Source: Chelydra serpentina (taxonomy: Eukaryota > Chordata > Testudines > Chelydridae). Taken from it: 64,000 nucleotides of DNA. Under the pieces are notes generated by a model, which ran no database searches, was not told the DNA's origin, and saw nothing but the letters and a program-made list of their open reading frames with translations. Both the position numbers and the translations under genes were made by a program. The DNA lies in the NCBI GenBank assembly GCA_037349315.1, contig JBAIAC010000027.1:23349254-23413253 (forward strand). The letters run 5' to 3'. This document shows, piece by piece, positions 33,672 through 42,713 of this stretch (position 1 is its first letter; each line of letters begins with the position of its first letter).

Positions 33672-35144
33672 GTGGGCGCGGGGCTGTCCCTCCGGAGAGA
33701 GTGCCTTGTTCCCCTGGAGATAGATGGGAGGAAGGTCACTGGATACTGGGATACGGGCGCGGAGGTGACGCTGGCCCGGCCCGAGGTGGTGGCCCCAGAT
33801 CGGGTGGTACCCAACACCTACCTGACCCTAACAGGGGTGGGCGGGACCCCGTTCAAGGTACCCGTGGCGAGGGTACACCTGAAATGGGGGGCCAAGGAGG
33901 GCCCCAAGGACATAGGAGTGCACCAGCATTTGCCCACTGAGGTACTGATGGGGGGGGACCTAGAAGACTGGCCCAATGAATCCCTGGACACCCTGGTCGT
34001 GACCCGTAGCCAGAGCCGGCAAGGGGCGCTACGCCCGGGCCTCGGAGAGGGTGCCTCGCACAGGGCGCAGGACCCTGCCCCAGTGCGGAGGGAGTACCCC
34101 AGGACCATGCGCAGAGAGGCTGCAGCCTCAGACACAGACAGCACAAGGGAGCAGGCTCCTATCCCTTCCCCAGCGGCTGAGTTCCAGGCCGAGTTACAGA
34201 GAGATCCCTCCTTGCGGAAGCTCAGGGACCTGGCCGACTGCAGGGAGGTGCAGACCATGTGGAGAGGCTGCCAGGAGAGGTTCCTCTGGGAGAAGGGGTT
34301 CCTGTACCGGGAATGGGCTCCCCCCGGTGAGATGGAGACATTGGGGATCAGGAGGCAGCTGGTGGTCCCCCAGAAGTATTGCCGCAAGCTACTGTACCTA
34401 GCCCATGACATCCCTCTCGCAGGGCACCAGGGAATCCGGCGCACCAGGCAGAGGCTGCTACAGAACTTTTACTGGCCTGGGGTCTTTACAACTGTCCATC
34501 AGTACTGCCGGTCCTGTGACCCCTGCCAGTGGGTGGGGAAGGCTCGGGACAAGCGGAAAGCGGCTTTGAGGCCTTTGCCCATCATAGAGGAGCCCTTCCA
34601 GAAGGTGGCTATGGACATAGTGGGGCCTCTCAGCAAGACAACGCGGTCGGGGAAGAAATACATTCTGGTGGTGGTAGATTTCGCCACCCGCTACCCCGAG
34701 CCGGTGCCCTTATCCTCCATTGAAGCAGACACCATGGCGGATGCGCTGCTGACCATTCTCAGCCGAGTGGGGTTCCCCAAGGAAGTCCTGACAGACCAAT
34801 GGTCCAACTTCATGTCGGCCCTGCTCCGGTGCTCGTGGGAGAAATGTGGGGTCCGGCACAGCTGGGCCTCAACATATCATCCCCAGTCCAATGGGCTGGT
34901 GGAGAGGTTCAATGGGATGCTAAAGATGATGCTGAAAACCTTTATGAACCAGCACCCGCAGGACAGGGACAAGTACCTACCGCACCTACTTTTCGCGTAC
35001 AGGGAAGTGCCCCAGGAGTCTACCGGATTCTCGCCCTTCGAACTGTTATACGGCAGGAGGGTGAGGGGGCCCCTGGACCTGATGAGAGACGAATGGAGGG
35101 GGAGGCTGCCCCCGAGGGAGAGTCAGTGGTGGAGTATGTCCTGA
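33672..35144 (+). pseudogene. pol: Protease-integrase polyprotein segment (integrase directly after protease)
   Basis: The 490-codon open frame has no ATG at its left end (it opens with GTG after a stop), so it was part of a longer polyprotein. Residues 27-30 are DTGA of an aspartic protease, with LMGGDLEDW at its end. A ~100-residue linker is followed by integrase: HX6H (first His 245) and CX2C zinc-binding residues, then D315 (AMDIVGPL), D375 (VLTDQ) and E411 (GLVERF), with D-X35-E spacing. The G after TDQ is W, an unusual change. No RT separates protease and integrase, and the join is natural rather than a deletion because the linker also occurs in the 38901 copy. A frameshift near 35095 ends the frame. 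All three catalytic acids are present, so this is the best-preserved integrase core in the window. Confidence 0.85.
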
Positions 35145-35439
35145 CCTTCCGAGAGAGATTTACTGAGCTCATGGGCCTGGCAAGGGAAATCTGGCCAGAG
35201 CCCAGAGGAAGCAAAAGGTCTGGTACGACCGCACGGCACGGGCCCGCGCCTACGCCACCGGGGATCAGGTGATGGTTCTCATCCCCGTGAGGAAAAACAC
35301 GCTTCAGGCCGCTTGGGAAGGCCCTTTCAAGGTTGTCAAGCAGCTAAATGAGGTAAATTATGTGGTGGAGCTGTCTAACCGGGCACACCACTGCCGGGTG
35401 TACCATGTCAATATGATGAAGCCATATTATGCCAGGGGG
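35145..35439 (+). pseudogene. pol: Integrase C-terminal GPY/F-like module
   Basis: After two frame changes (near 35095 and 35205) the sequence reads ATGDQVMVLIP, LQAAWEGPFKVV and YHVNMMKPYYARGN. This is typical of the GPY/F module that follows the catalytic core in Ty3/gypsy integrases. It is cut at 35439/35440 by the CR1 insertion and resumes at 36868. Confidence 0.8.
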
Positions 35440-36867
35440 AATCATAGAATCATAGAATCATAGAATCTCAGGGTTGGAAGGGACCTCAGGAGGTCATCTA
35501 GTCCAACCCCCTGCTCAAAGCAGGACCAACCCCAACTAGATCATCCCAGCCAGGGCTTTGTCAAGCCTGACCTTAAAAACCTCCAAGGAAGGAGACTCCA
35601 CCACCTCCCTAGGTAACCCATTCCAGTGCTTCACCACCCTACTAGTGAAAAAGTTTTTCCTAATATCCAACCTAAACCTCCCCCTCTGCAACTTGAGACC
35701 ATTACTCCTTGTTCTGTCATCTTCTACCACTGAGAACAGTCTAGATCCATCCTCTTTGGAACCCCCTTTTAGGTAGTTGAAAGCAGCTATCAAATCCCCC
35801 CTCACTCTTCTCTTCTGCAGGCTAAACAATCTCAGTTCCCTCAGCCTCTCCTCATAAGTCATGTGCTCCAGCCCCCTAATCATTTTTGTCGCCCTCCGTT
35901 GGACTCTTTCCAATTTATCCACATCCTTCTTGTAGTGTGGGGCCCAAAACTGGACACAGTACTCCAAATGAGGCCTCACCAGTGCCGAATAGAGGGGAAT
36001 AATCACGTCCCTCGATCTGCTGGAAATGCCCCTACTTATACAGCCCAAAATGCCGTTAGCCTTCTTGGCAACAAGGGCACACTGTTGACTCATATTCAGC
36101 TTTTCGTCCACTGTAACCCCTAGGTCCTTTTCTGCAGAACTGCTGCCCAGCCATTCGGTCCCTAGTCTGTAGGAGTGCATGGGATTCTTCCGTCCTAAGT
36201 GCAGGACTCTGCACTTGTCCTTGTTGAACCTCATCAGATTTCTTTTGGCCCAATCCTCTAATTTGTCTAGGTCCCTCTGTATCCTATCCCTACCCTCCAG
36301 CGTATCAACCACTCCTCCCAGTTTAGTGTCATCTGCAAACTTGCTAAGGGTGCAGTCCACACCATCCTCCAGGTCGTTGATGAAGATATTGAACAAAACC
36401 GGCCCCAGCACCGACCCTTGGGGCACTCCACTTGATACCGGCTGCCAACTAGACATGGAGCCATTGATCACTACCCGTTGAGCACGACCATCCAGCCAGT
36501 TTTCTATCCACCTTACCGTCCATTCATCCAGCCCATAATTCTTTAACTTGCTGGCAAGAACGCTGTGCGAGACTGTATCAAAAGCTTTGCTAAAGTCAAG
36601 AAATAGCACATCCACTGCTTTCCCCTCATCCACAGAGCCAGTTATCTCATCATAGAAGGCAATTAGGTTAGTCAGGCATGACTTGCCCTTGGTGAATCCA
36701 TGCTGACTGTTTCTGATCACTTTCCCCTCCTTTAAGTGGTTCAAAATTGATTCCTTGAGGACCTGTTCCATGATTTTTCCAGGGATTGAGGTGAGACTGA
36801 CTGGCCTGTAGTTCCCCGGATCTTCCTTCTTCCCTTTTTTAAAGATGGGCACTACATTCGCTTTTTT
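35440..36867 (-). mobile_element. CR1 LINE, 5'-truncated, inserted in the Gmr1-like pol
   Basis: The 3' end on the minus strand has four ATTCTATGATT-type repeats (35440-35468 as AATCATAGA units) and the usual 3' UTR. The 5' end is truncated at ~36867. Host pol reads across the gap (YYARGN before, VVLAV after), confirming insertion. No target duplication is obvious, as is usual for CR1. Confidence 0.93.
35536..36867 (-). CDS. CR1 ORF2 C-terminal RT, open, truncated N-terminus
   Basis: The open frame (451 codons if read from 36891; the first ~8 are flank) covers [54 protein letters not shown] and [10 protein letters not shown] (FADD at residues 185-188, the catalytic pair). It continues into the conserved C-terminal LINE domain ([32 protein letters not shown]). 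It is intact through the stop. Without endonuclease and promoter it is a dead-on-arrival fragment despite the open frame. CR1 RT primes on nicked DNA using the short 3' repeats. Confidence 0.88.
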   Translation of the reverse strand, partial: KKANVVPIFKKGKKEDPGNYRPVSLTSIPGKIMEQVLKESILNHLKEGKVIRNSQHGFTKGKSCLTNLIAFYDEITGSVDEGKAVDVLFLDFSKAFDTVSHSVLASKLKNYGLDEWTVRWIENWLDGRAQRVVINGSMSSWQPVSSGVPQGSVLGPVLFNIFINDLEDGVDCTLSKFADDTKLGGVVDTLEGRDRIQRDLDKLEDWAKRNLMRFNKDKCRVLHLGRKNPMHSYRLGTEWLGSSSAEKDLGVTVDEKLNMSQQCALVAKKANGILGCISRGISSRSRDVIIPLYSALVRPHLEYCVQFWAPHYKKDVDKLERVQRRATKMIRGLEHMTYEERLRELRLFSLQKRRVRGDLIAAFNYLKGGSKEDGSRLFSVVEDDRTRSNGLKLQRGRFRLDIRKNFFTSRVVKHWNGLPREVVESPSLEVFKVRLDKALAGMI

Positions 36868-36968
36868 GTGGTGCTGGCCGTGTGTGGACATTGGGAGGAG
36901 CAGGGAAGTGACCCTCTAGTAGATCTATTCCCTGAGACAAGAGCTGGCTCCTCCGAAGAAACGGTCCC
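36868..36968 (+). pseudogene. pol: Integrase-RT linker fragment of the outer element
   Basis: The frame reads [33 protein letters not shown], matching the region just before RT (compare DPLMDLSPEMGAHPP at 118-160). It ends in GTCCC, the target site of the minus-strand element, and its continuation (PLSDQLTPAQQ) begins after GTCCC at 45453 and 50471. Confidence 0.8.
36964..36968. repeat. Target-site duplication GTCCC, left
   Basis: GTCCC precedes TGTGACGG at 36969 and follows CCGTCACA at 45453-45457 (also 50471-50475, 4339-4343 and 9206-9210). A 5-bp duplication is usual for Ty3/gypsy integration. Confidence 0.8.
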
Positions 36969-38105
36969 TGTGACGGGTTGGGGCCACAGAGACCTGCTTG
37001 GTGCTGCCACCTGGTGTGCCAAGGCTACTTCTGCCCCTGCTTCCAGGCCTTTTCCAGCTTGGGACTCCCGAATCCTGTCTGTTTTGAGCCAGATTCCACT
37101 GATCTGCTGCAAACACAGACCCAGGTCCGAACCAAGTCCACTCACCACTGTAAGGCCCCTGGAAGCGCTCTTGCCTTTGACACCCAGCTGCTCAACTCCA
37201 AGGAGGTTCAAACCCTTAATAAATCCGTTTTACCCTGTATAAAGCTTATACAGGGTAAACTCATAAATAGTTCGCCTTCTATTTCAAAGATAGAAAGATA
37301 TGCACAACTGTTCACTTTTCCCAGGCACCAACTCGTACTCAAGGAAACCTAATAAGTAAAAAGTGATTTTAATAAGTACAGAAAATAGGATTTAAGTGAG
37401 TTCAAGTAGTGACAGACAGAACAAAGCAAGTTACTTAGTAAAATAAAATAAAACACGCACGTCTATGTCTATTCAAAGTTAACACAGAAAAAAGCCTCAC
37501 CAGATTCAGATATTTTCCTTTTTACAGGCTGTAGAATTAGCCTGGGTCCAGCAGTCGCTCACACCCCCTAGTGTCTTTGTCCTTTATTCAGTTCCCCTCA
37601 GGAATGTCCTGGGGGGGGTGGAGAGCCTCTCCCTTTAGCCAGCTGAAGACAAAATGGAAGGGTCTTGCAAGGGCTTTTATAGCCTTTCTTCCTCTCCCTG
37701 CGTAGGATCCAGTTGCCCTGGAGTTTTGGGATCACATGGGCAAGTCACCTGTCCATGCGCCCTAACCAGTCTAACCAGTTGCATTCCAGACCCGGCCCCA
37801 ATGTGGATTGGGGTCTGCAACGTCTTTGGTCTGTCAAATGCTCGCATTTAACAGGCACATTCTTTGCTCCAAAGATGATCCCATGCACTTACAAAGGCTA
37901 TGTACAAAACCAGCAAATATAAAACCAATCTTCATAACTTCAACTACAACAATGATACATGCATACAAACAGGAGGAGTAAATTCAGTAGGTCATAACTT
38001 TCACAGTGATATGTTACATGGCACATGTAGCATAAAACATATTCTAGTTACATATATACATTTATAAGCATCTCCCCATAAAGTTTTATGGGGAACACCG
38101 TCACA
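36969..38105 (-). repeat. LTR of the minus-strand element (1137 bp)
   Basis: The termini are TGTGACGGG and ACCGTCACA, an 8-bp perfect inverted repeat TGTGACGG/CCGTCACA. It is unlike the ~0.43-0.50-kb LTRs nearby. It is the 3' LTR of the antisense gag-pro element; the 5' LTR survives only as about ten terminal bases. No coding region is seen in it. Confidence 0.82.
37229..37259. other. Perfect 14-bp hairpin inside the LTR
   Basis: TTTACCCTGTATAA (37229-37242), loop AGC, TTATACAGGGTAAA (37246-37259). It contains a TATAAAG-like string on both strands. It could be a promoter or RNA-structure element; the role is not known to me. Confidence 0.75.
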
Positions 38106-38108
38106 CCC
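38104..38108. repeat. Target-site duplication CACCC, left
   Basis: CACCC before the LTR start at 38109. The partner is 42714-42718 after the LTR end. It straddles the LTR/purine-tract border of the host minus-strand element. Confidence 0.82.
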
Positions 38109-38592
38109 TGTGTCGGAGTAGAGAGGGAGATGGATCTGACCTGAGAGGCTGGCTGCATTGGGACAGGCTGCATTGGAAATGCGAGACTTTACCTGAGGCT
38201 GTAACATGAGCCAGGACGGGGGTTGGGAGGTGACACCTTTGGCTGGGAGAATGGTAACAGGCTAGAGGAGGGGCCCCGGGGGAGGGGAAGAGAGGCTGCT
38301 GGAGGGTTTGGCTTTTTGGTTTCAGTTTGGGGCTGGCCGGGGAAGAGGGGAGAGAGGCAGACAGGGTCTGGCCTCCCTGCCCCGTTTGGAGCTGTGGGGC
38401 AAAATGTAGGGAGCCCCAGGCTGGGGTCTAAGCTCCCTGCCCCCCGGAAGGGGTCCTGGATGTACTGACAAGCTCTGGTTGGGCTGTGTTCCTGGCATCT
38501 CTAATAAACCTTCTGTTCTACTGGCTGGCTGAGACTCCCAGTGAATCCGGGGAAGAGGGGTGCAGGGCCGGACTCCCCTATACTCCGTGACA
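38109..38592 (+). repeat. Gmr1-like LTR, type I, 5' LTR (484 bp)
   Basis: TGTGTCGG...GTGACA. A 12-bp segment near 38449 (CCCGACTGAG region) is missing compared with the 3' LTR at 42218. AATAAA lies near 38502. Confidence 0.88.
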
Positions 38593-38594
38593 AC

Positions 38595-38612
38595 TGGTGG
38601 CAGCGGTGGGAT
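38595..38612 (+). other. Primer-binding site, tRNA-Leu
   Basis: TGGTGGCAGCGGTGGGAT, two bases after the LTR. It complements the 3' end ATCCCACCGCTGCCACCA of a vertebrate leucine tRNA over 18 bases (from memory of the tRNA). Confidence 0.82.
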
Positions 38613-38900
38613 GTTCTGCACCCAGTGAACGGCACTTCCTGCAGTAAGTAACTGGGGAGCAGTAGCACGAAGGGGGGCTAACGAGGACCAGGCATGCTGA
38701 AGGCTCACAGAGGAGCGGTTTCAGGGAGCGGAGGAGCTACGCTTAACCACTGGGAGTGTGTGACCAGCGAGAAGGACTGTGCAATGAGGGGTCCCCCTGG
38801 GGGCTACAGTGAGCAGTCCCAGGGGCGGAGGAGCCTGCGGCTTGGCCCTGGAAGAGAGAAGGATTTTTGCAGTGACAGGGTTCCCCTGTGGGTGCCGTGA

Positions 38901-40772
38901 GTGGACCCAGGGGCGGAGGAGCTGCAGCTCAACCCTGGCAAAGAGGCGGTGACCTGGAGAAGGGCTGGCACACTTGGGGTTCTTCCTGGAAACCGTGGGG
39001 AGCTAAGAGCACACAGGCCTGCGGATCCACAGCAACTTGGGAGCAGTGAAGTGATGGCGTATCGCCTTCTCCTTAAGAAGAGCATTGTAACCCTGTGCAA
39101 AAAGAGAGGGCTACCCATTGGGAAGCTCACTAAAGCCCAGTTAATCACGCGGCTGGAGGAGGATGACCATTCCAGGGAGCAGATTCCTGACCCCAACGGG
39201 GCTACAGCAGGATCTGGGAGCAGCTGGAGTGATAGCCTGGCATCCCCAAGAGTCTGGTCCCCAACCAGACGGGGGTCTTCACGATCGGGTTCCCCAGCAG
39301 GGGATCGGAGACGGATGGGACTGGAGCTGAGTCCGAGAGAGCAAGAGGACGGTGAGAGACAGCAAGAGCCCGAGAAAGACCTACAGGAGAAGCAGCAGCA
39401 GCAGCGTGAACTGGTGGTGGTGGAACGGAGAGGCATAGGGGACTGGCCAGGGGTAAGTGGGGACAGATCCCGGGGTGCCAGCTCCGCAGGGAACCTCGAT
39501 CCTAAATTGCTGCCCCTAGTTAAGGAGGGTGGGGATGTGGAGGCCCACCTCACTGCCTTGGAGCAGGCTGGTGATTGGAACCAGGGAGACCCTGCGGAAA
39601 AGCCCCGGGATCTAACCCCCTTGCTGGGTCCCAAGGCCATAAACTCCGCCAGCCAGATGGGTGGGATGGTGGACGGATTTCCACTCCTGGCCCTGGACTC
39701 AAACCCTATGGACCCCCAGTGGGAGCGGAAGGTGATGGTCAATGGAGAGACATTCGGGGGGTGGCAAGACCCCGGGACAGAGAGAATTGTGGTCAGGCCC
39801 CGGGTGGTGCACCCCCACCAGATGCTGAGGGGCTGTGTGACCTGGGTGAGGGTCCCAGGGACGGACCCATTCGCCCTGCCTATGGCCCAGATCCCTGTGC
39901 AGACCCAGGAGGGGTCGGGCTGGCTGGTGGTTGGGGGTCTCCAGGATATCAGCGGTGAGGTACTGTTGGGGGGTGACTGTGTATCTTTGGGACAGGATCC
40001 AGGCCCTGGCCCTGTAACGGCCGAGGATTTGAATTTGAACTCAGGAAACCAATTGGCTAAGAGGGAAATGGTCAGTGAAAATGCAAATGACCTGGCTGGC
40101 AGGGGGGAGGAGCTGCCAGGCCCCGGTTACCTGCCTGCCTGTAACCAGACCCCTAGGGCGGGGTGGGACAGAGAGATGCTCCCCACTCCCCTGCACAATG
40201 GAGAGGTGGCTCAGGCAGTCTCTGATGCAGAGAGGAAAGCAGCGAGCTCGCTGCCTGGCCCCACAGGGACAGCCAGGGCAGTGCTGAGCACCGGGGGAGC
40301 AGAGACCCCAGCTGAGTGGGGGGACACCCAGGTAGGGCAGGACGGCTGCCAGCCAGGCTTGCCTGGTCCAGAGGTGCGGCCGGGAAGTGATTCCACGGCA
40401 GGGAGGGAGCCACCAGGGACAGGACTCAGTGGGGCGGTGACCCCAGGCCTGGCCAGGGAGCTGCAGAGGGATCCCGCCTTGGAGAAGCTAAGGGAACTTG
40501 CTGGCCACAGCGCTGCAAACCCCCTTGGGGAAGACTGCAGAGACAGATCCCTGTGGGAGAAGGGATTCCTGTGCTGGGAATGGGCTGCCCATGGGGAAGT
40601 AGAACTGTGGGGAATCAGGAGGCAGCCGGTGAGGTCCCAGAAGTATCATCACCGGCTATTGTACCTGGCCCCAGGTAAGGGAGAAGATCCCTGGAGGTCC
40701 CTGCCCATCAGAGAGGAACCTTTCCAGAAGGTGGCTATGAATAGGGTGGGCCCCCTCAGCAGGGCAACCTAG
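38901..40772 (+). pseudogene. gag-pol: Deletion-fused Gag, protease and integrase remnant (623 codons)
   Basis: The frame opens at ATG 38901, but the likely native start is ATG 39054 (residue 52, MAYRLLLKKS), followed by a SAP-like stretch (LPIGKLTKAQLITRLEE) and a Gln/Glu-rich coil (KDLQEKQQQQRE). The capsid is cut short after its first part and joined in frame to a protease remnant where the DTG triad is DPG (residues 290-292). A long linker leads to the integrase region (ELQRDPALEKLRELA, FLCWEW). The HHCC domain is largely deleted (YLAPGKGEDPW). The first catalytic Asp is Asn (MNRVGPL, codon 40740-40742). TAG at 40770-40772 replaces an arginine codon. It is inactive by several independent lesions, although the frame is long. 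Confidence 0.78.
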
Positions 40773-42175
40773 TCAGGGAAGAAATGCATCCTGGTGGTGA
40801 TGGATTTCGCCACCCGCTACCCAGAGGTGGTGGCTCTGTCCTCCACCGGGGCAGACACCGAGGCAGACGCGCTGCTGACCATCCTCAGCAGGATGGGGGT
40901 CCCCAGTGAGGTCTTTACAGATCAGGGATCCGAGGTCATCTCAGCCCGGCTCCGGGACGTGTGGGAGAAAGGTGGGGTCTGGCCCACCTGGGCCTCTGCA
41001 TATCACCCTCAGTCCAACGGGCTGGTGGAAAGAGTTCAGGGGACCGTGAGGATGATGCTGAGGACTTGCATAAATCAGCATCCAAGTACCTGCCCCACCG
41101 ATGGCACAGGGAAGTGCCCCAGGAATCACCAGGGGGCTTCCCTTTCAAGCTGTGGTATGGGAGGAGAGTAAGGGGACCCCTAGAACCGGTAAGGGACAAT
41201 TGGGAGAAGAAGGGGGAAGACCCCCTGATGGATCTCTCCCCTGAGATGGGAGCCCATCCTCCCATCAGGTGTCCCCCGTTCAGAGTAACTGGGAAAAGAG
41301 CCCAGAACCTGGAGAGAGAGCCCAAGGACAGTCTGGCTTTAAAGGTGAACCAGTCATTCAGCAGCCCAGGGCTGGCCAAGGCGGAGGCGATCAGAGATTG
41401 GCCTGTTCCCCAGACCAAGAAACAGGTCCAGGCCTTTAGCGGGATGGCGGGGTACCACCAGAGGTTTGTACTCCCCTTTAGCTCCCTAGCTGCCCCCATC
41501 ACAGAGCTAGGTAAGAAGAGGAAGCCAGACGAGGCAGTCTGGACCGAGCAGGGCCAGAGGGCTCTCTGTGCGCTGAAGGAGGCTCTAATCCAGGGCCCTA
41601 TAGATCGAGTAAACCCAGACGGGGCCAAGCCCTGTACAGTGTTCACCGAAGCCTCAGACACAGGGCTGGGCGCGGTGCTGACGCAGGCCTATGCGAAGCG
41701 GGGGAGACACCCCATCGGGTATCTGAGCAAGGAGCTGCTGCCCTGGAGGCAGAACGGTCAAGCCATAGAGAGGGAATGCCTGGCCATGGGGCAGGCCTTT
41801 AAGACGCAGCAGCCGGATCTATTTGGGTGGCGCTTTACAGTGTATATTCACCACTTCGCCCCGACGTGGCTGCATCCAGGAAAAGGGGCCGATGCCGAGC
41901 GGCTGGTGACACAGACACGTGGTCAGAGAGGGGACCAGATCAAGAGGGAGGCTCTTAACCAAGAGAGCCCGAACTACAGCCCTCCAGACTGGAGCGCTGG
42001 GAAAAGACCTGATCTCAGCTTGAACCCCAGGGGTTTGAGGATGGAAAAAGGGCACGGGCCGCATAAACCTTCCCACATGCGGCCTGCGGGTGCCATCCAG
42101 CCCACCCGACCTAAGGGAGCTCGTCGAACTGTAACGGCCTGGTGTGACCGGGTTCGAACTTCCCCAGGTCACTAG
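40773..42175 (+). pseudogene. pol: Chimeric integrase core, RT and RNase H remnant
   Basis: It continues the previous frame after the TAG: VVMDFATRYPEVVAL, VFTDQGSEV and GLVERV. A 13-bp loss near 41085 (KYLPHRW follows directly) shifts the frame. The rest reads as in 1-999: integrase tail, RT start, RT end and a defective RNase H (TEAS, YIHHFAP). The C-terminus reads to 42175, just before the purine tract. This is the only copy joined to its own upstream integrase and so is the probable parent of the duplicated pieces. Confidence 0.8.
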
Positions 42176-42204
42176 CTAAAGTGACCCCGCTCAGTTCGGT
42201 CTCG

Positions 42205-42217
42205 AAGGGGGGAGAGA
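42205..42217 (+). promoter_or_regulatory. Polypurine tract of the inner element
   Basis: AAGGGGGGAGAGA directly before the 3' LTR. Confidence 0.78.
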
Positions 42218-42713
42218 TGTGATGGAGTAGAGAGGGAGATGGATCTGACCTGAGAGGCTGGCTGCATTGGGACAGTCTGCATTGGAAAAGCGAGACTTTA
42301 CCTGAGGCTGTAACATGAGCCAGGACGGGGGTTGGGAGGTGACACCTTTGGCTGGGAGAATGGTAACAGGCTAGAGGAGGGGCCCCGGGGGAGGGGAAGA
42401 GAGGCTGCTGGAGGGTTTGGCTTTTTGGTTTCAGTTTGGGGCTGGCCGGGGAAGAGGGGAGAGAGGCAGACAGGGTCTGGCCTCCCTGCCCCGTTTGGAG
42501 CTGTGGGGCGAAATGCAGGGAGCCCCAGGCTGGGGTCTAAGCTCCCTGCCCCCCGGAAGGACCCGACTGAGGGGTCCTGGATGTACTGACAAGCTCTGGT
42601 TGGGCTGTGTTCCTGGCATCTCTAATAAACCTTCTGTTCTACTGGCTGGCTGAGACTCCCAGTGAATCCGGGGAAGAGGGGTGCAGGGCCGGACTCCCCT
42701 ATACTCCGTGACA
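42218..42713 (+). repeat. Gmr1-like LTR, type I, 3' LTR of inner element (496 bp)
   Basis: TGTGATGG...GTGACA, followed by the right target duplication CACCC. Confidence 0.9.

Larger units (their letters stand above)
38109..42713 (+). mobile_element. Inner Gmr1-like element with two LTRs, PBS, PPT and CACCC duplications
   Basis: A structurally bounded element: LTR, tRNA-Leu PBS, gag/protease/integrase remnant, chimeric integrase-RT-RNase H, purine tract and LTR. Its LTRs differ by about six substitutions and one 12-bp indel by eye, suggesting a moderately young insertion. Internal deletions remove most of capsid, the zinc knuckle and the RT core, so it must have moved with proteins from another copy. 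Confidence 0.87.

Noticed and set aside
33672..35144. RT deleted between protease and integrase
   Set aside because: The linker joins protease to integrase smoothly, the same order is in the 38901 copy, and RT is found after the integrase linker. The order is native to Gmr1-like elements.
36969..38105. Small frames in the long LTR as host genes
   Set aside because: They are short, have no recognisable domain and lie inside a region bounded by TGTGACGG/CCGTCACA termini.
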